Both the position numbers and the translations under genes were made by a program. Of a stretch of DNA of 64,000 nt, positions 27,864-38,299 are shown piece by piece (positions within the stretch are counted from its first letter, which is position 1; every line of letters starts with the position of its first letter). Source of the stretch: Streptomyces werraensis. Lineage in GTDB: Bacteria; Actinomycetota; Actinomycetes; Streptomycetales; Streptomycetaceae. Where the stretch lies: NCBI GenBank assembly GCA_014656175.1, contig BNBX01000001.1:596078-660077 (forward strand), read 5' to 3'. The notes under the pieces are model-generated. The model was not told the origin of the DNA, did not search any database, and saw only the letters and a program-made list of their open reading frames with translations.

Positions 27864-29708
27864 TCAGCCCTCCTGCGCGGCGGCGTCCCGGGCCTGGGCC
27901 AGGGTGTCGAGTTCCCGCAGGACGGGCAGGGCGAGCGCGAAGGCGGTGGCGGGCCGCTCGTCGACCAGACCGCGGGCGTGGTCCAGCCGGTTCTCTATGC
28001 TCCGCATCGCCCGGGCGCGGCTGCCGTCGTCGCCGGTGGACGCCTCCAGCTGCTCCCTGCCGAACAGGTGCGTGGCCTCGCTGAGCAGGTCCCGGGCCAG
28101 GTCGGCCAGCTCGGGACTGCGGATGGGCTCCTGCTCGTAGAGGTTGCGGGCGGCGACCAGGCACTCGGTGACGCGTTCGGTGACGCTCCAGGACAGGCGG
28201 CGGTTGACGTCCTTGGCGTCCGGGAAGACGGCGCGCACGTCGTCCCAGAGGCCGGCGCCGTGGCCCTCCTCGATCCTGCGGCTCCACAGGTGCTCGAAGG
28301 TCTGCTCGGCGAGCCGCAGCAGCCGGTCCTGCGCCTCGATGTTCCGGGACAGCTCGGCGAGCTGCACGGTCCGTTTGAGCAGCTGGGCGGAGAAGTCGGT
28401 CATGCGCCACTGGAGCCGTGACCCGGAGCGCTCCGACCCGGCGAGCGGCATCAGCACGCCCGGGTCGTGCAGCCGGACGACCGGGTCGTTCCGGGTCATG
28501 CGGCTGGTGACGCGGCCGCGGTCGGCGAGCCGCTCCATGATGGAGACGGTGCGGGTGAGGTCGTCGTCGGTGGCCCTGCGGCGCACCAGGTCGTGGACGA
28601 GGATGGCCGCGACGGTGAGGGAGAAGTACTCGGACTCCAGGCGCAGTCCGGTGGTCTGCCAGGGCAGGTCCTCCAGGGGCCAGCGCTCGCTGCCGAAGCG
28701 GGCGACGGCCGACCAGTACTGCTGGCTCAGCTCCCAGCGCAGCCGCAGCGCCTCGGCGAGTTTCTGCTGGTCGGCGTCGAGCAGTCCGAGGGTGAGGGTG
28801 CGCTCGGAGAAGAGGTCCTGGATGCCGTCGAGGGCGACGACGGTGAAGTACACGTAGGGCAGCCGGTCGGCGATGCCGTCGGGCTGGCCGGGCACCGGGG
28901 TGTCGAGGTCGGTGACCTTGGGTGCGTCCTTGACGACGCCCCAGGCCCAGCCGCACTCGAAGAGCTGGCTCTCGTCACGGATGGACTCGTCGACCTCGAT
29001 GCCGCGGCTGAGGCTCTCGATGATGGTGGCGCGCAGCGGCCGGAAGCGGCGTGCGAACTGCTGGAGGACGGCCCGGTCGGAGTGCCGGTTCTGGCCGATG
29101 ACCTGGATGAGGCGCCGGCCCTGCTCGGACTCGGCGTCGAAGACGTTGACCGCGAAGGAACGCAGCAGGCTGACCATGGCGGCGGTGAGCCGCAGATTGG
29201 TGGCCTCGCGGAGTTCGCCGAGTGCCCGGCGCACTTCGGGGCGGGTGGTGCTGTTCTCGTAGACCTTGAGGAAGCCGAGGGTCGCCAGGCAGAGCGTGAC
29301 GGACATCGAATAGGAGTCGACGACGCCTAACTTGCCTTGTTCGTAGGTCAGTTCGACTTGCGGATCGACGGTCTTGAAGTACGGTCCGCCGGCGAAGGTG
29401 GGGGCGTCGTCGGGGCCGGTGTGGGTGCGCATGAACTGGGCCAGCGCGGTGATCAGGTTGGGCGGGATCTCCAGCCGGCTGCCCACGCGCTCCATCGCCT
29501 GGAGCACGTCCCGTTCGGTGGTGTCGGGCTGGTCCAGGCGGAACGCGGGGATCTCGGTGGCGGGGTACAGCAGGCAGAGCAGCCGCTCGGCGTCCGCGAC
29601 GCTGCTCAGCCCGTCGGTGTCCCCCCACACGAGCTTGCCGTCGTCGAACGAGTGGCGGGCCGCGGCCCGCCAGATGTCCAGCAGATGCTGGCGTGGCTTG
29701 ATCTGCAT
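27864..29708 (-). CDS. SCO2524-family protein, large helical, unknown function
   Basis: A 614-residue soluble protein, almost entirely helical by composition, with no membrane segment. Conserved-looking stretches include IWRAAARHSFDDGKLVWGD near the start, FAGGPYFKTVDPQVELTYEQ (residues about 105-125), DESQLFECGWAWGVVKDAP and LRLRWELSQQYWSAVARFG. This could be a helical-repeat scaffold. It is the largest cluster member and sits between the methyltransferase and the ATPase. I recognise it only as the SCO2524-type family of the conserved five-gene set. Confidence 0.75.
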   Translation of the reverse strand: MQIKPRQHLLDIWRAAARHSFDDGKLVWGDTDGLSSVADAERLLCLLYPATEIPAFRLDQPDTTERDVLQAMERVGSRLEIPPNLITALAQFMRTHTGPDDAPTFAGGPYFKTVDPQVELTYEQGKLGVVDSYSMSVTLCLATLGFLKVYENSTTRPEVRRALGELREATNLRLTAAMVSLLRSFAVNVFDAESEQGRRLIQVIGQNRHSDRAVLQQFARRFRPLRATIIESLSRGIEVDESIRDESQLFECGWAWGVVKDAPKVTDLDTPVPGQPDGIADRLPYVYFTVVALDGIQDLFSERTLTLGLLDADQQKLAEALRLRWELSQQYWSAVARFGSERWPLEDLPWQTTGLRLESEYFSLTVAAILVHDLVRRRATDDDLTRTVSIMERLADRGRVTSRMTRNDPVVRLHDPGVLMPLAGSERSGSRLQWRMTDFSAQLLKRTVQLAELSRNIEAQDRLLRLAEQTFEHLWSRRIEEGHGAGLWDDVRAVFPDAKDVNRRLSWSVTERVTECLVAARNLYEQEPIRSPELADLARDLLSEATHLFGREQLEASTGDDGSRARAMRSIENRLDHARGLVDERPATAFALALPVLRELDTLAQARDAAAQEG

Positions 29709-29753
29709 CCCCCTACCCCTCGTACAGACCGTGTGCAGACATGGTCCCCGTTC

Positions 29754-30503
29754 CTACGTGTCCGCAATCGCCGAATTTCGCCGTCCCAGGGCGAGAATGA
29801 TGCCCTCGTGCCCCTCGCGCACCATGTGGTGCAGATCGTGGATCTCCAGGTCGTCGGCCCAGTCGCTCAGGCTTTCACGGACCCGCTCCTCGTTGACCCG
29901 GTAGGCCGGATAGCGATGGTCGCCCACCTGGTAGCCGACGGATTCCTTCATGAAGGCGGTGGCGAACGGCGCGCCCTCGGTCAGCGCGCCCATGAAGCAG
30001 GTGACGCCGCGGCGGAACTCGTCGGGGCACTCGGACATGGAGTCGGCGACGAAGAACATGGTGCCGATGTCCCAGCGGCGCTGGCCGTCGAGGTCGAGGA
30101 GGTTGGCGCGCTCGACGCGGACGATCTCGCCGAACCGGCCGCGGGGTTCGACGGCGGCGTAGGCCGGGTGCGCGCTCAGCTGGTCCCAGAAGGGGTCCCA
30201 GACGGTGTCGAACCCGGCGGGGGACGCCTGCTTCTCCAGGTACTCCACGTTCGGCTGCGCGTACTCCAGGAGCAGGACCTTCTCGCACCAGGGCAGCATG
30301 GACAGCGCCGGGTACAGGTTGGCGCCGGCGCCGACGTCGACACCGCGGCCCGTACGCGGGACGCCGTCCTCGAAGCACTTGCCGAAGTAGTCCCGCATCA
30401 GCCGCACGATCAGCAGATCCACCTCGAGGGGACTGCGGTAGTTCGCGTCGACGTAGGCCTCAGGATCGAACTTCGACCACGGGGCGTCGGCGTTACGGTC
30501 CAT
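29754..30503 (-). CDS. SCO2525-family SAM-dependent methyltransferase, NNMT-like
   Basis: A 249-residue class I methyltransferase and the first gene of the cluster. Motif I is RGVDVGAGANLYPALSML, followed by LLLEYAQPNVEYLEKQ, which closely follows the small-molecule N-methyltransferase family NNMT/PNMT/TEMT (FDPEAYVDANY, DxGxGxN, xLxxYxxxNxxxLEK). Motif IV-like sequence is DIGTMFFVADSMSECPDEF. By analogy the substrate may be a small amine; this is inference. ATG 30503 is preferred because AGGG lies 5 bases upstream; ATGs at 30506 and 30524 are possible. A 45-base gap separates it from the 614-residue protein. Confidence 0.82.
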   Translation of the reverse strand: MDRNADAPWSKFDPEAYVDANYRSPLEVDLLIVRLMRDYFGKCFEDGVPRTGRGVDVGAGANLYPALSMLPWCEKVLLLEYAQPNVEYLEKQASPAGFDTVWDPFWDQLSAHPAYAAVEPRGRFGEIVRVERANLLDLDGQRRWDIGTMFFVADSMSECPDEFRRGVTCFMGALTEGAPFATAFMKESVGYQVGDHRYPAYRVNEERVRESLSDWADDLEIHDLHHMVREGHEGIILALGRRNSAIADT

Positions 30504-30842
30504 CATCACCCTGCCGCGTTCCATTCAGTGTCGGACAAGACCGTGTGCCCTGTCTGCGCCGTTCCGCTGAACGTCGGCAGGTGAAGCAGCATCTCCGGTT
30601 CTCGCACGGTAGGCCGAAGTGGCAGGCCGAGACAGCCAGGAACACGCCGTTCCATGCCGACGGGCGCACGGAAGGCGCACGCCGGTTGTCCGTGCACCCC
30701 TGAACTCGCCCTTGCACGCGGTGAGTTGACGGCTCACTCTAACCAGAGACGCCACCGGCCGCCACCGGAAGCAGCAATCCCTTCCGGGTGAACGCCGGTG
30801 TCTTGGCGTTGACGCATCCGCATGTCCCGACTGGGGGGTGGC
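30504..30842. other. Divergent promoter region of the five-gene cluster
   Basis: This 339-base gap separates the methyltransferase gene from the GNAT gene, which point away from each other. I see no gene, no strong palindrome and no repeat in it. The promoter of the cluster must lie here, since the five genes downstream are packed almost without gaps. Confidence 0.5.
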
Positions 30843-31382
30843 ATGACCGCCGAACCGCTGGAGCGCACCCTGGACCGGCACGGGCGACTCGCGGGACCCG
30901 AGGGGTTCCCGGAGCCCGGACGCCTGGTCCTGAGGGGGGCCCTCGAGTCCGATCTGCCCGAGCTGCGCCGGCTCGACGAGGAGGTGTTCCAGGAGGTCGC
31001 CTATCCCGCCTTCCTGCTCCGCCAGCTGTACGACGTCTACGCCGAGCACTTCCTGGTGCTGGACGACGGCGCGGGCGGGCTGCGCGGCTACGTGCTGGCC
31101 GCGACCACCGCGTTCGGCCGGGACAGCTGGATCCTCGGTCTGTGCGTGACCGAGGGGGACCGCCGGCACGGGCTGGGCCGGGAGCTGATGACGGAGATCC
31201 TTCAGCGGCTGCGCCGGGACGGCATCGAGACGGTGCGCCTGACCGTCGAGCCCGCCAACCGGGCCGCGATCCTGCTCTACCGCTCCCTCGGCTTCGTCCC
31301 CGAGGAGCCGGACGGGGGCCTGCGCCGGGACTACTTCGGACCGGGCGAGCACCGCAGGATCATGCGACTGGAGCTCTGCTAG
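30843..31382 (+). CDS. GNAT-family N-acetyltransferase
   Basis: A 179-residue protein using acetyl-CoA. ATG 30843 is chosen because GGGGGG lies about 5 bases upstream; ATG 30822 would place that site inside the gene. Domain landmarks: LVLRGALESDLPELRRLDEEVF (first strand and helix), ILGLCVTEGDRRHGLGRELM (the acetyl-CoA binding loop with R-x-x-G-x-G/A-like RRHGLG), and VRLTVEPANRAAILLYRSLGF. The acceptor is unknown. It is divergent from the methyltransferase and convergent with the TerB-like gene. Confidence 0.88.
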   Translation: MTAEPLERTLDRHGRLAGPEGFPEPGRLVLRGALESDLPELRRLDEEVFQEVAYPAFLLRQLYDVYAEHFLVLDDGAGGLRGYVLAATTAFGRDSWILGLCVTEGDRRHGLGRELMTEILQRLRRDGIETVRLTVEPANRAAILLYRSLGFVPEEPDGGLRRDYFGPGEHRRIMRLELC

Positions 31383-31457
31383 ACCGGCCGTCGGTTCCGG
31401 GCGGCGTCCGCCGGACACGCGTCGAGCCGGGACGGCGTCCGCAGGACACGGCCGGGT

Positions 31458-32162
31458 TCAGGACGGCGTCCGCGCCGCCGCCAGCAGGCGGCCGACGTCG
31501 TCGGAGCAGATGGTGAGGGCCGCGCCCACCGTGGCGAGGGCGTCCCGCTCCGCGGGGGTGTACGGACCGTCGGCCAGGGCGATCCGCGCGCCCTGCAGCA
31601 GGATCGACTCACGGCCGGGTGCGGCCAGGTGCGGGGCCAGCGGGTCCAGCGCCTCGTGCAGTTCGATGGACAGCCCCGCCACGCAGGGCTCGCCGGTGAA
31701 CCGGCCGGTGTCCTCCTCCAGCGCCTCGACCAGCGCGGCCAGCTGCTCCTCCGTGCAGTCCTCGAAGCCGGCCGCGCGCACCCCGGCGGCGGCGGTCTCC
31801 AGGGCGGCGCGGGAGCAGGCGCCGCCCGCGGCGAGCACGGCGAGGGCCACGGTGTGGACGGCGTCCCGCAGCATCGCGGAGAAGCGGGTGGTGGTGGGGT
31901 GGTCCAGCACGTCGGTGCCGAAGTGGCCGCGGCAGGCGGCGCACTCCACGGTCGGCGCGCACACCCCGCGCGGCAGCACGGGCACGCCCAGCACGGTGAA
32001 CCGGCGGCGTCCGGTGAGCCGCTGGTAGTTGCGGTCGCCGCCGCAGGTCGGGCAGAAGAACTCCCCGTCGCCGACGGCGGTCCACGCGGTGCGGGTGCCG
32101 ACCAGGCGGCGCGCACGCCGGGCGGCAGCGGTACGGCCGTCGGGTCCCCGTTCTGGCAGCAC
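31458..32162 (-). CDS. TerB-like protein with an N-terminal zinc ribbon
   Basis: A 234-residue soluble protein. GTG 32162 follows GGAGGT at a good distance. The N-terminus has FFCPTCGGDRNYQR and VECAACRGHFG, a four-Cys zinc ribbon. Residues about 90-230 form a helical domain of the tellurite-resistance TerB type, with acidic residues in LAAGGACSRAALETAAA and IALADGPYTPAERDAL. TerB proteins are linked to metal and stress responses; the exact role here is unknown. It stands alone between the GNAT gene and leuA. Confidence 0.8.
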   Translation of the reverse strand: MLPERGPDGRTAAARRARRLVGTRTAWTAVGDGEFFCPTCGGDRNYQRLTGRRRFTVLGVPVLPRGVCAPTVECAACRGHFGTDVLDHPTTTRFSAMLRDAVHTVALAVLAAGGACSRAALETAAAGVRAAGFEDCTEEQLAALVEALEEDTGRFTGEPCVAGLSIELHEALDPLAPHLAAPGRESILLQGARIALADGPYTPAERDALATVGAALTICSDDVGRLLAAARTPS

Positions 32163-32350
32163 GTCGCACCTCCATCAACGCCACACAGCTCCGTCGCCGC
32201 GCTTGCGTGATGTTAGCCACATCCGGCAGGCGGAGTCAGTACCCGGGACGAGACCTTTCCGTGACCATCACAGCTATTGGCCGGTAACCGACGCCGGGGC
32301 CCCGTACGCCGTGACGGCGGACGGGGCCCCGGATTCGCTCCTGCCGCTGA

Positions 32351-34209
<1,859 letters not shown>

Positions 34210-34400
34210 GATGCTCCGGAGCATAACCGAGTCGCCCACCGTGCGGGGTCGCGTATCAGTATGCGGGATCGGTGGGATGAACGGGACAAAGAGTGCGGTA
34301 TACCACTTCCGCTGCGGGCGGCGGGCGGTTATCGCGGGGGAATTCATCCGTCATGGTCGCGGGCAGTGACAGTGCGGTCACCCAGTGCGATGGTTCCGGC

Positions 34401-35471
34401 ATGACGACGAACGGGGGCCACGAGCCCGTCTTCTGCACCATCGTCCCGCCGCACGTCCTCGACCGGCTCTCCCAGGCCGAGGACCCCGTGGTCCACGGGC
34501 CCGCGCGCCGCACCCTGCGCCGCGACGCCTACGAGCGCACCCGGCGCCGGCTGACCACGGTGGTCGGCGCACCGGCCGTCGCCACGCTCGCCGGGGCCGA
34601 GCCCGGCAAGCCCCGGCGCACGGTGTACGACGCGGGGCACGGCACCGACCTGCCCGGCGAGAAGGCGCGCGGCGAGGGCGAGGAGCCCGGCCAGGACGCC
34701 ACCGTCAACCGCGCCTACGCCGGACTGGGCGCCACCTTCGACCTGTTCCTGAAGGAGTTCGGCCGCGACTCCATCGACGGCCACGGACTGCCGCTGGACG
34801 CCACCGTGCACTACGACCGGGACTACAGCAACGCCTTCTGGAACGGCGAGCAGATGGTGTTCGGCGACGGGGACGGGGAGATCTTCCTCGACTTCACGAT
34901 CGCCGTCGACGTCATCGGCCACGAACTCGCCCACGGCGTCACGCAGTACACCGCGAACCTCGACTACTTCGGCCAGTCGGGCGCGCTCAACGAGTCGGTG
35001 TCGGACGTCTTCGGCGCGCTCATCAAGCAGTACACGCTCGGCCAGACCGCGGAGGAGGCCGACTGGCTGCTCGGCGCCGGCCTGCTCGCCCCGCGCGTCA
35101 CCGGCACGGCCCTGCGCTCGATGAAGGAGCCCGGCACGGCCTACGACGACGACGTGCTCGGCAAGGACCCGCAGCCGGCGACGATGGACGACTACGTCCG
35201 CACCGGCCGGGACAACGGCGGCGTGCACATCAACTCCGGCATCCCCAACCACGCGTTCTACCTGGCGGCCACCGCCCTCGGCGGGCACGCCTGGGAGCGC
35301 GCCGGGCAGATCTGGTACGACGTGCTGACCGGCGGGGAGCTGGACCAGAACGCGCAGTTCACCGACTTCGCGACGCTCACCGTGAAGGCGGCGCGCGCGC
35401 GGTACGGGGAGGGCGCGGAGCTGGTGGCCGTCAGCAAGGCGTGGGAGCGGGTGGGGGTGCGCACGCTGTAG
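34401..35471 (+). CDS. M4-family metallopeptidase, protealysin-like, no signal peptide
   Basis: A 356-residue thermolysin-family zinc protease. HELAH at residues 174-178 supplies two zinc ligands and the catalytic Glu; NESVSDVF supplies the third ligand; DNGGVHINSGIPNHAFY contains the substrate-binding His region. The N-terminus lacks a signal peptide but has CTIVPPHVLDRLS, the PPL-type short propeptide of protealysin-like enzymes, which mature by self-cleavage and act inside the cell or are exported by other means. ATG 34401 is chosen for this short precursor although its ribosome site is weak. An emfourin-type inhibitor gene follows after 20 bases. Confidence 0.92.
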   Translation: MTTNGGHEPVFCTIVPPHVLDRLSQAEDPVVHGPARRTLRRDAYERTRRRLTTVVGAPAVATLAGAEPGKPRRTVYDAGHGTDLPGEKARGEGEEPGQDATVNRAYAGLGATFDLFLKEFGRDSIDGHGLPLDATVHYDRDYSNAFWNGEQMVFGDGDGEIFLDFTIAVDVIGHELAHGVTQYTANLDYFGQSGALNESVSDVFGALIKQYTLGQTAEEADWLLGAGLLAPRVTGTALRSMKEPGTAYDDDVLGKDPQPATMDDYVRTGRDNGGVHINSGIPNHAFYLAATALGGHAWERAGQIWYDVLTGGELDQNAQFTDFATLTVKAARARYGEGAELVAVSKAWERVGVRTL

Positions 35472-35491
35472 TTCCGTACTAGACACGGACC

Positions 35492-35758
35492 ATGCGTATT
35501 CAGGTGCGGCGCACGGGCGGCTTCGCGGGGATCGAGCGGCAGGCCGAGGTGGACACCTCGGGACGGGCCGACGCGGCGGAATGGCACGCCCTGGCCGAGC
35601 GGGCCCTGGCGGGCGGGCACGCCGCTCCGCCTGCCGGGGTGCCGGACGGGTTCAGCTACACGATCACGGTGGACGGCAGGACGGTGCGCTGCGCGGACCC
35701 CCGGCTCACGGAGGAGCAGCGGACGCTGATCCGCCGGGTGCTGAAGGAGGGCGCGTAA
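35492..35758 (+). CDS. Emfourin-like inhibitor of the adjacent M4 protease
   Basis: An 88-residue cytoplasmic protein, RIQVRRTGGFAGIERQAEVD at the start and YTITVDGRTVRCADPRLTEE in the middle. This layout and the tandem position after a protealysin-like gene match emfourin (M4in), the slow, tight inhibitor of protealysin described in Serratia. The two genes look like a bicistronic protease-inhibitor operon. The inhibitor presumably protects cytoplasmic proteins until the enzyme leaves or is needed. Confidence 0.8.
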   Translation: MRIQVRRTGGFAGIERQAEVDTSGRADAAEWHALAERALAGGHAAPPAGVPDGFSYTITVDGRTVRCADPRLTEEQRTLIRRVLKEGA

Positions 35759-35816
35759 CCGGTCCGTCGCGTACGGGCGTTGACGTGACCCGGGCGCGGT
35801 GCGGATGATCCGGGCC

Positions 35817-37139
35817 ATGGCGACGACGAGCCCGATCCCCCGTTTCCCGGCCGGCTTCCTGTGGGGTGTGTCGACCTCGGCACACCAGATCGAGGGGGCC
35901 GTCGACGAGCGCGAACCGTCGGTGTGGGACGTCTTCACGGCCGAGCCGGGAAAGGTGCGGGACGGCTCGACGGCGGCGGTGGCCTGCGACCACGTCCACC
36001 GCCACCGCGAGGACGTGGCGCTGCTCGCGGACCTCGGCGTGGACGCGTACCGCTTCTCGGTGTCCTGGCCGCGGGTGCGGGCGGAGGGCGGCCCGGACTT
36101 CTACGACCGGCTGGTCGACGACCTGCTGGCGGCGGGGGTGCGGCCGGTGCCGACGCTGTTCCACTGGGACCTGCCGGCGGACCTCGACTGGCTGGAGCGG
36201 GACACGGCGGAGCGGTTCGCGGAGCACGTGGCGCGGGTCGTCGCACGCCTCGGCGACCGGGTGACGAAGTGGATCACGCTGAACGAGCCCGCCGAGCACA
36301 CGCTGCTGGGCCATGCGCTGGGCGTGCACGCGCCGGGCCGGACGCTGCTGTTCGACGCGCTGCCGGTGGCACACCACCAGCTGCTGGCGCACGGCCTCGC
36401 GGTACGGGCGCTGCGCGCGGCCGGGGCGTCCGACATCGGCATCGCGAACTCGCACGGTCCCACCTGGGCGGCCTCGGACGACGAGGCGGACGTGGCGGCG
36501 GCGGACTTCTACGACACGCTGCTGAACCGGCTGTTCGCCGACCCGCTGCTGCTCGGCCGCTACCCGGAGGGCATCGGCGAGCTGATGCCGGGCGACGTGG
36601 AGGCGGACCTGAAGATCATCGCGGAGCCGCTCGACTGGTACGGGATCAACTACTACGCGCCGACGCGGGTGGGCGCGCCCCAGGGCGCGGAGATCGACTT
36701 CGGCGGCGTCCGCATGCCGGCCGAACTCCCCTTCTCCGTGAGGGAGATCGAGGGGTACCCGGTGACGGACTTCGGCTGGCCGGTGGTCCCGGAGGCGCTC
36801 ACGGAGCTGCTCGGGATGTTCCACGGACGCTACGGCGACCGCCTCCCCCCGGTGGTCGTCACGGAGAACGGCTGCGCGTACGAGGGCCTGGACGACACCG
36901 ACCGCATCACCTACCTGGACGGCCACGTCCGCGCGCTGCACCGGGCGGTGGAGGCGGGGGTGGACGTCCGCGGCTACTTCGTGTGGTCGCTGCTGGACAA
37001 CTTCGAGTGGGCGGAGGGGTACGGCCGCCGCTTCGGCCTGGTCCACGTGGACTTCGACACGCAACGGCGGACGCCGAAGGCGTCGTACGACTGGTACCGC
37101 GCGCTGCTGAGGGAGCAGCACGGGTGCCGGCGCTCCTAG
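35817..37139 (+). CDS. Glycoside hydrolase family 1 beta-glucosidase-like enzyme
   Basis: A 440-residue GH1 barrel. FPAGFLWGVSTSAHQIEGA at the start, TLNEP (acid/base Glu), YGINYYAP, VVTENGCA (nucleophile Glu) and YFVWSLLDNFEWAEGY near the end are all intact. The enzyme should release beta-linked glucose or a related sugar from short glycosides in the cytoplasm, as there is no signal peptide. ATG 35817 gives the usual N-terminus. No sugar transporter is nearby. Its TAG stop shares bases with the TAG stop of era on the other strand (CTAG at 37136-37139). Confidence 0.92.
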   Translation: MATTSPIPRFPAGFLWGVSTSAHQIEGAVDEREPSVWDVFTAEPGKVRDGSTAAVACDHVHRHREDVALLADLGVDAYRFSVSWPRVRAEGGPDFYDRLVDDLLAAGVRPVPTLFHWDLPADLDWLERDTAERFAEHVARVVARLGDRVTKWITLNEPAEHTLLGHALGVHAPGRTLLFDALPVAHHQLLAHGLAVRALRAAGASDIGIANSHGPTWAASDDEADVAAADFYDTLLNRLFADPLLLGRYPEGIGELMPGDVEADLKIIAEPLDWYGINYYAPTRVGAPQGAEIDFGGVRMPAELPFSVREIEGYPVTDFGWPVVPEALTELLGMFHGRYGDRLPPVVVTENGCAYEGLDDTDRITYLDGHVRALHRAVEAGVDVRGYFVWSLLDNFEWAEGYGRRFGLVHVDFDTQRRTPKASYDWYRALLREQHGCRRS

Positions 37140-38089
37140 AAGCCGAGTCGCCGCAGCTGCTTGGGATCCCGCTGCCAGTCCTTGGCGACCTTGACGTGGA
37201 GGTCGAGGAAGACGGGAGTCCCCAGAAGCGCCTCGATCTGCTTGCGGGACTTGATGCCGACGTCCTTCAGGCGCTTGCCCTTGGGGCCGATGACGATGCC
37301 CTTCTGGCTGGAGCGCTCGATGTAGAGGTTGGCGTGGATGTCGAGCAGCGGCTTGTCGGCGGGGCGGTCCTCGCGCGGCAGCATCTCCTCGACGACCACG
37401 GCGATGGAGTGCGGCAGCTCGTCGCGGACGCCTTCCAGCGCGGCCTCGCGGATCAGCTCGGCGACCATGACCTGCTCGGGCTCGTCGGTGAGGTCGCCCT
37501 CGGGGTAGAGGGCGGGGCCCTCCGGCATGAGCGGGATCAGCAGGTCGGCGAGAAGCTCGACCTGCTTGCCCGCGGTGGCCGACACCGGGACGATCTCCGC
37601 CCAGGTGATGCCCAGCTCCTTGCCGAGCTGGTCCACGGCGATGAGCTGCTCGGCGAGCGCCTTGCTGTCCACCAGGTCGGTCTTGGTGACGACGGCGATC
37701 TTGGGAGTCTTCTTGATCCCGGCCAGTTCCTTGGCGATGAAGCGGTCGCCGGGGCCGATCTTCTGGTCGGCGGGCAGACAGAATCCGATCGCGTCGACCT
37801 CGGCCCAGGTGGTGCGCACGACGTCGTTCAGCCGCTCGCCGAGCAGGGTGCGCGGCTTGTGCAGACCGGGGGTGTCCACCAGGATCAGCTGCGCGTCCGG
37901 CCGGTGCACGATGCCGCGCACGGTGTGCCGGGTGGTCTGCGGCCGGTTCGAGGTGATCGCCACCTTCTGCCCGACCAGAGCGTTCGTGAGGGTGGACTTG
38001 CCCGCGTTGGGCCGTCCCACGAAGCAGGCGAAACCGGCCCGGTGAACGGCGTCGGCCGGCTGCTCGGATGACTGGGTACGAACACTCAT
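37136..38089 (-). CDS. era: Ribosome-assembly GTPase Era
   Basis: Essential GTPase that checks 16S rRNA 3'-end maturation. The 317-residue protein has GRPNAGKST (G1, residues 25-33), TTRHT (G2), LVDTPG (G3), TKTD (G4) and SATAG (G5), then a KH RNA-binding domain with IVIGPKGKRLKDVGIKSRKQIE. ATG 38089 is preferred because GGGAGA lies 9 bases upstream; ATG 38098 adds three residues. In actinobacteria era commonly follows ybeY, corC and cdd; here these are separated by a few kb of other genes. Confidence 0.95.
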   Translation of the reverse strand: MSVRTQSSEQPADAVHRAGFACFVGRPNAGKSTLTNALVGQKVAITSNRPQTTRHTVRGIVHRPDAQLILVDTPGLHKPRTLLGERLNDVVRTTWAEVDAIGFCLPADQKIGPGDRFIAKELAGIKKTPKIAVVTKTDLVDSKALAEQLIAVDQLGKELGITWAEIVPVSATAGKQVELLADLLIPLMPEGPALYPEGDLTDEPEQVMVAELIREAALEGVRDELPHSIAVVVEEMLPREDRPADKPLLDIHANLYIERSSQKGIVIGPKGKRLKDVGIKSRKQIEALLGTPVFLDLHVKVAKDWQRDPKQLRRLGF

Positions 38090-38200
38090 GCCGCCCATTC
38101 TCCCTGATCGCCGAGGCCCCTCCGACCAAGGTGGGCCCCGGCCGCTCCGTACCCTCCGCACGGGCACCGGCGGAGTGCCTGCCGGGTGAGGAGAGACACC

Positions 38201-38299
38201 GTGAGGCCGGACGTGCTCAGGGCGCTCACCGTCGAGACGAAGGGGCTCGGATTCGGACGGTGCCGGTTCGGCGGGCGGGCGCCGATCAGCCCGCCGTGA
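38201..38299 (+). CDS. Possible 32-residue ORF
   Basis: GTG 38201 has GAGGAG seven bases upstream and the frame runs to TGA 38297-38299, overlapping the 3' end of the cytidine-deaminase-like gene on the other strand. The peptide is basic (RPDVLRALTVETKGLGFG). There is no other support. Confidence 0.2.
   Translation: MRPDVLRALTVETKGLGFGRCRFGGRAPISPP

Noticed and set aside
25984..28956. 990-residue fusion including the SCO2522-type protein
   Set aside because: Residues before 26946 are an Arg-rich shadow of the ATPase and helical-protein genes; ATG 26946 overlaps the upstream stop as ATGA.
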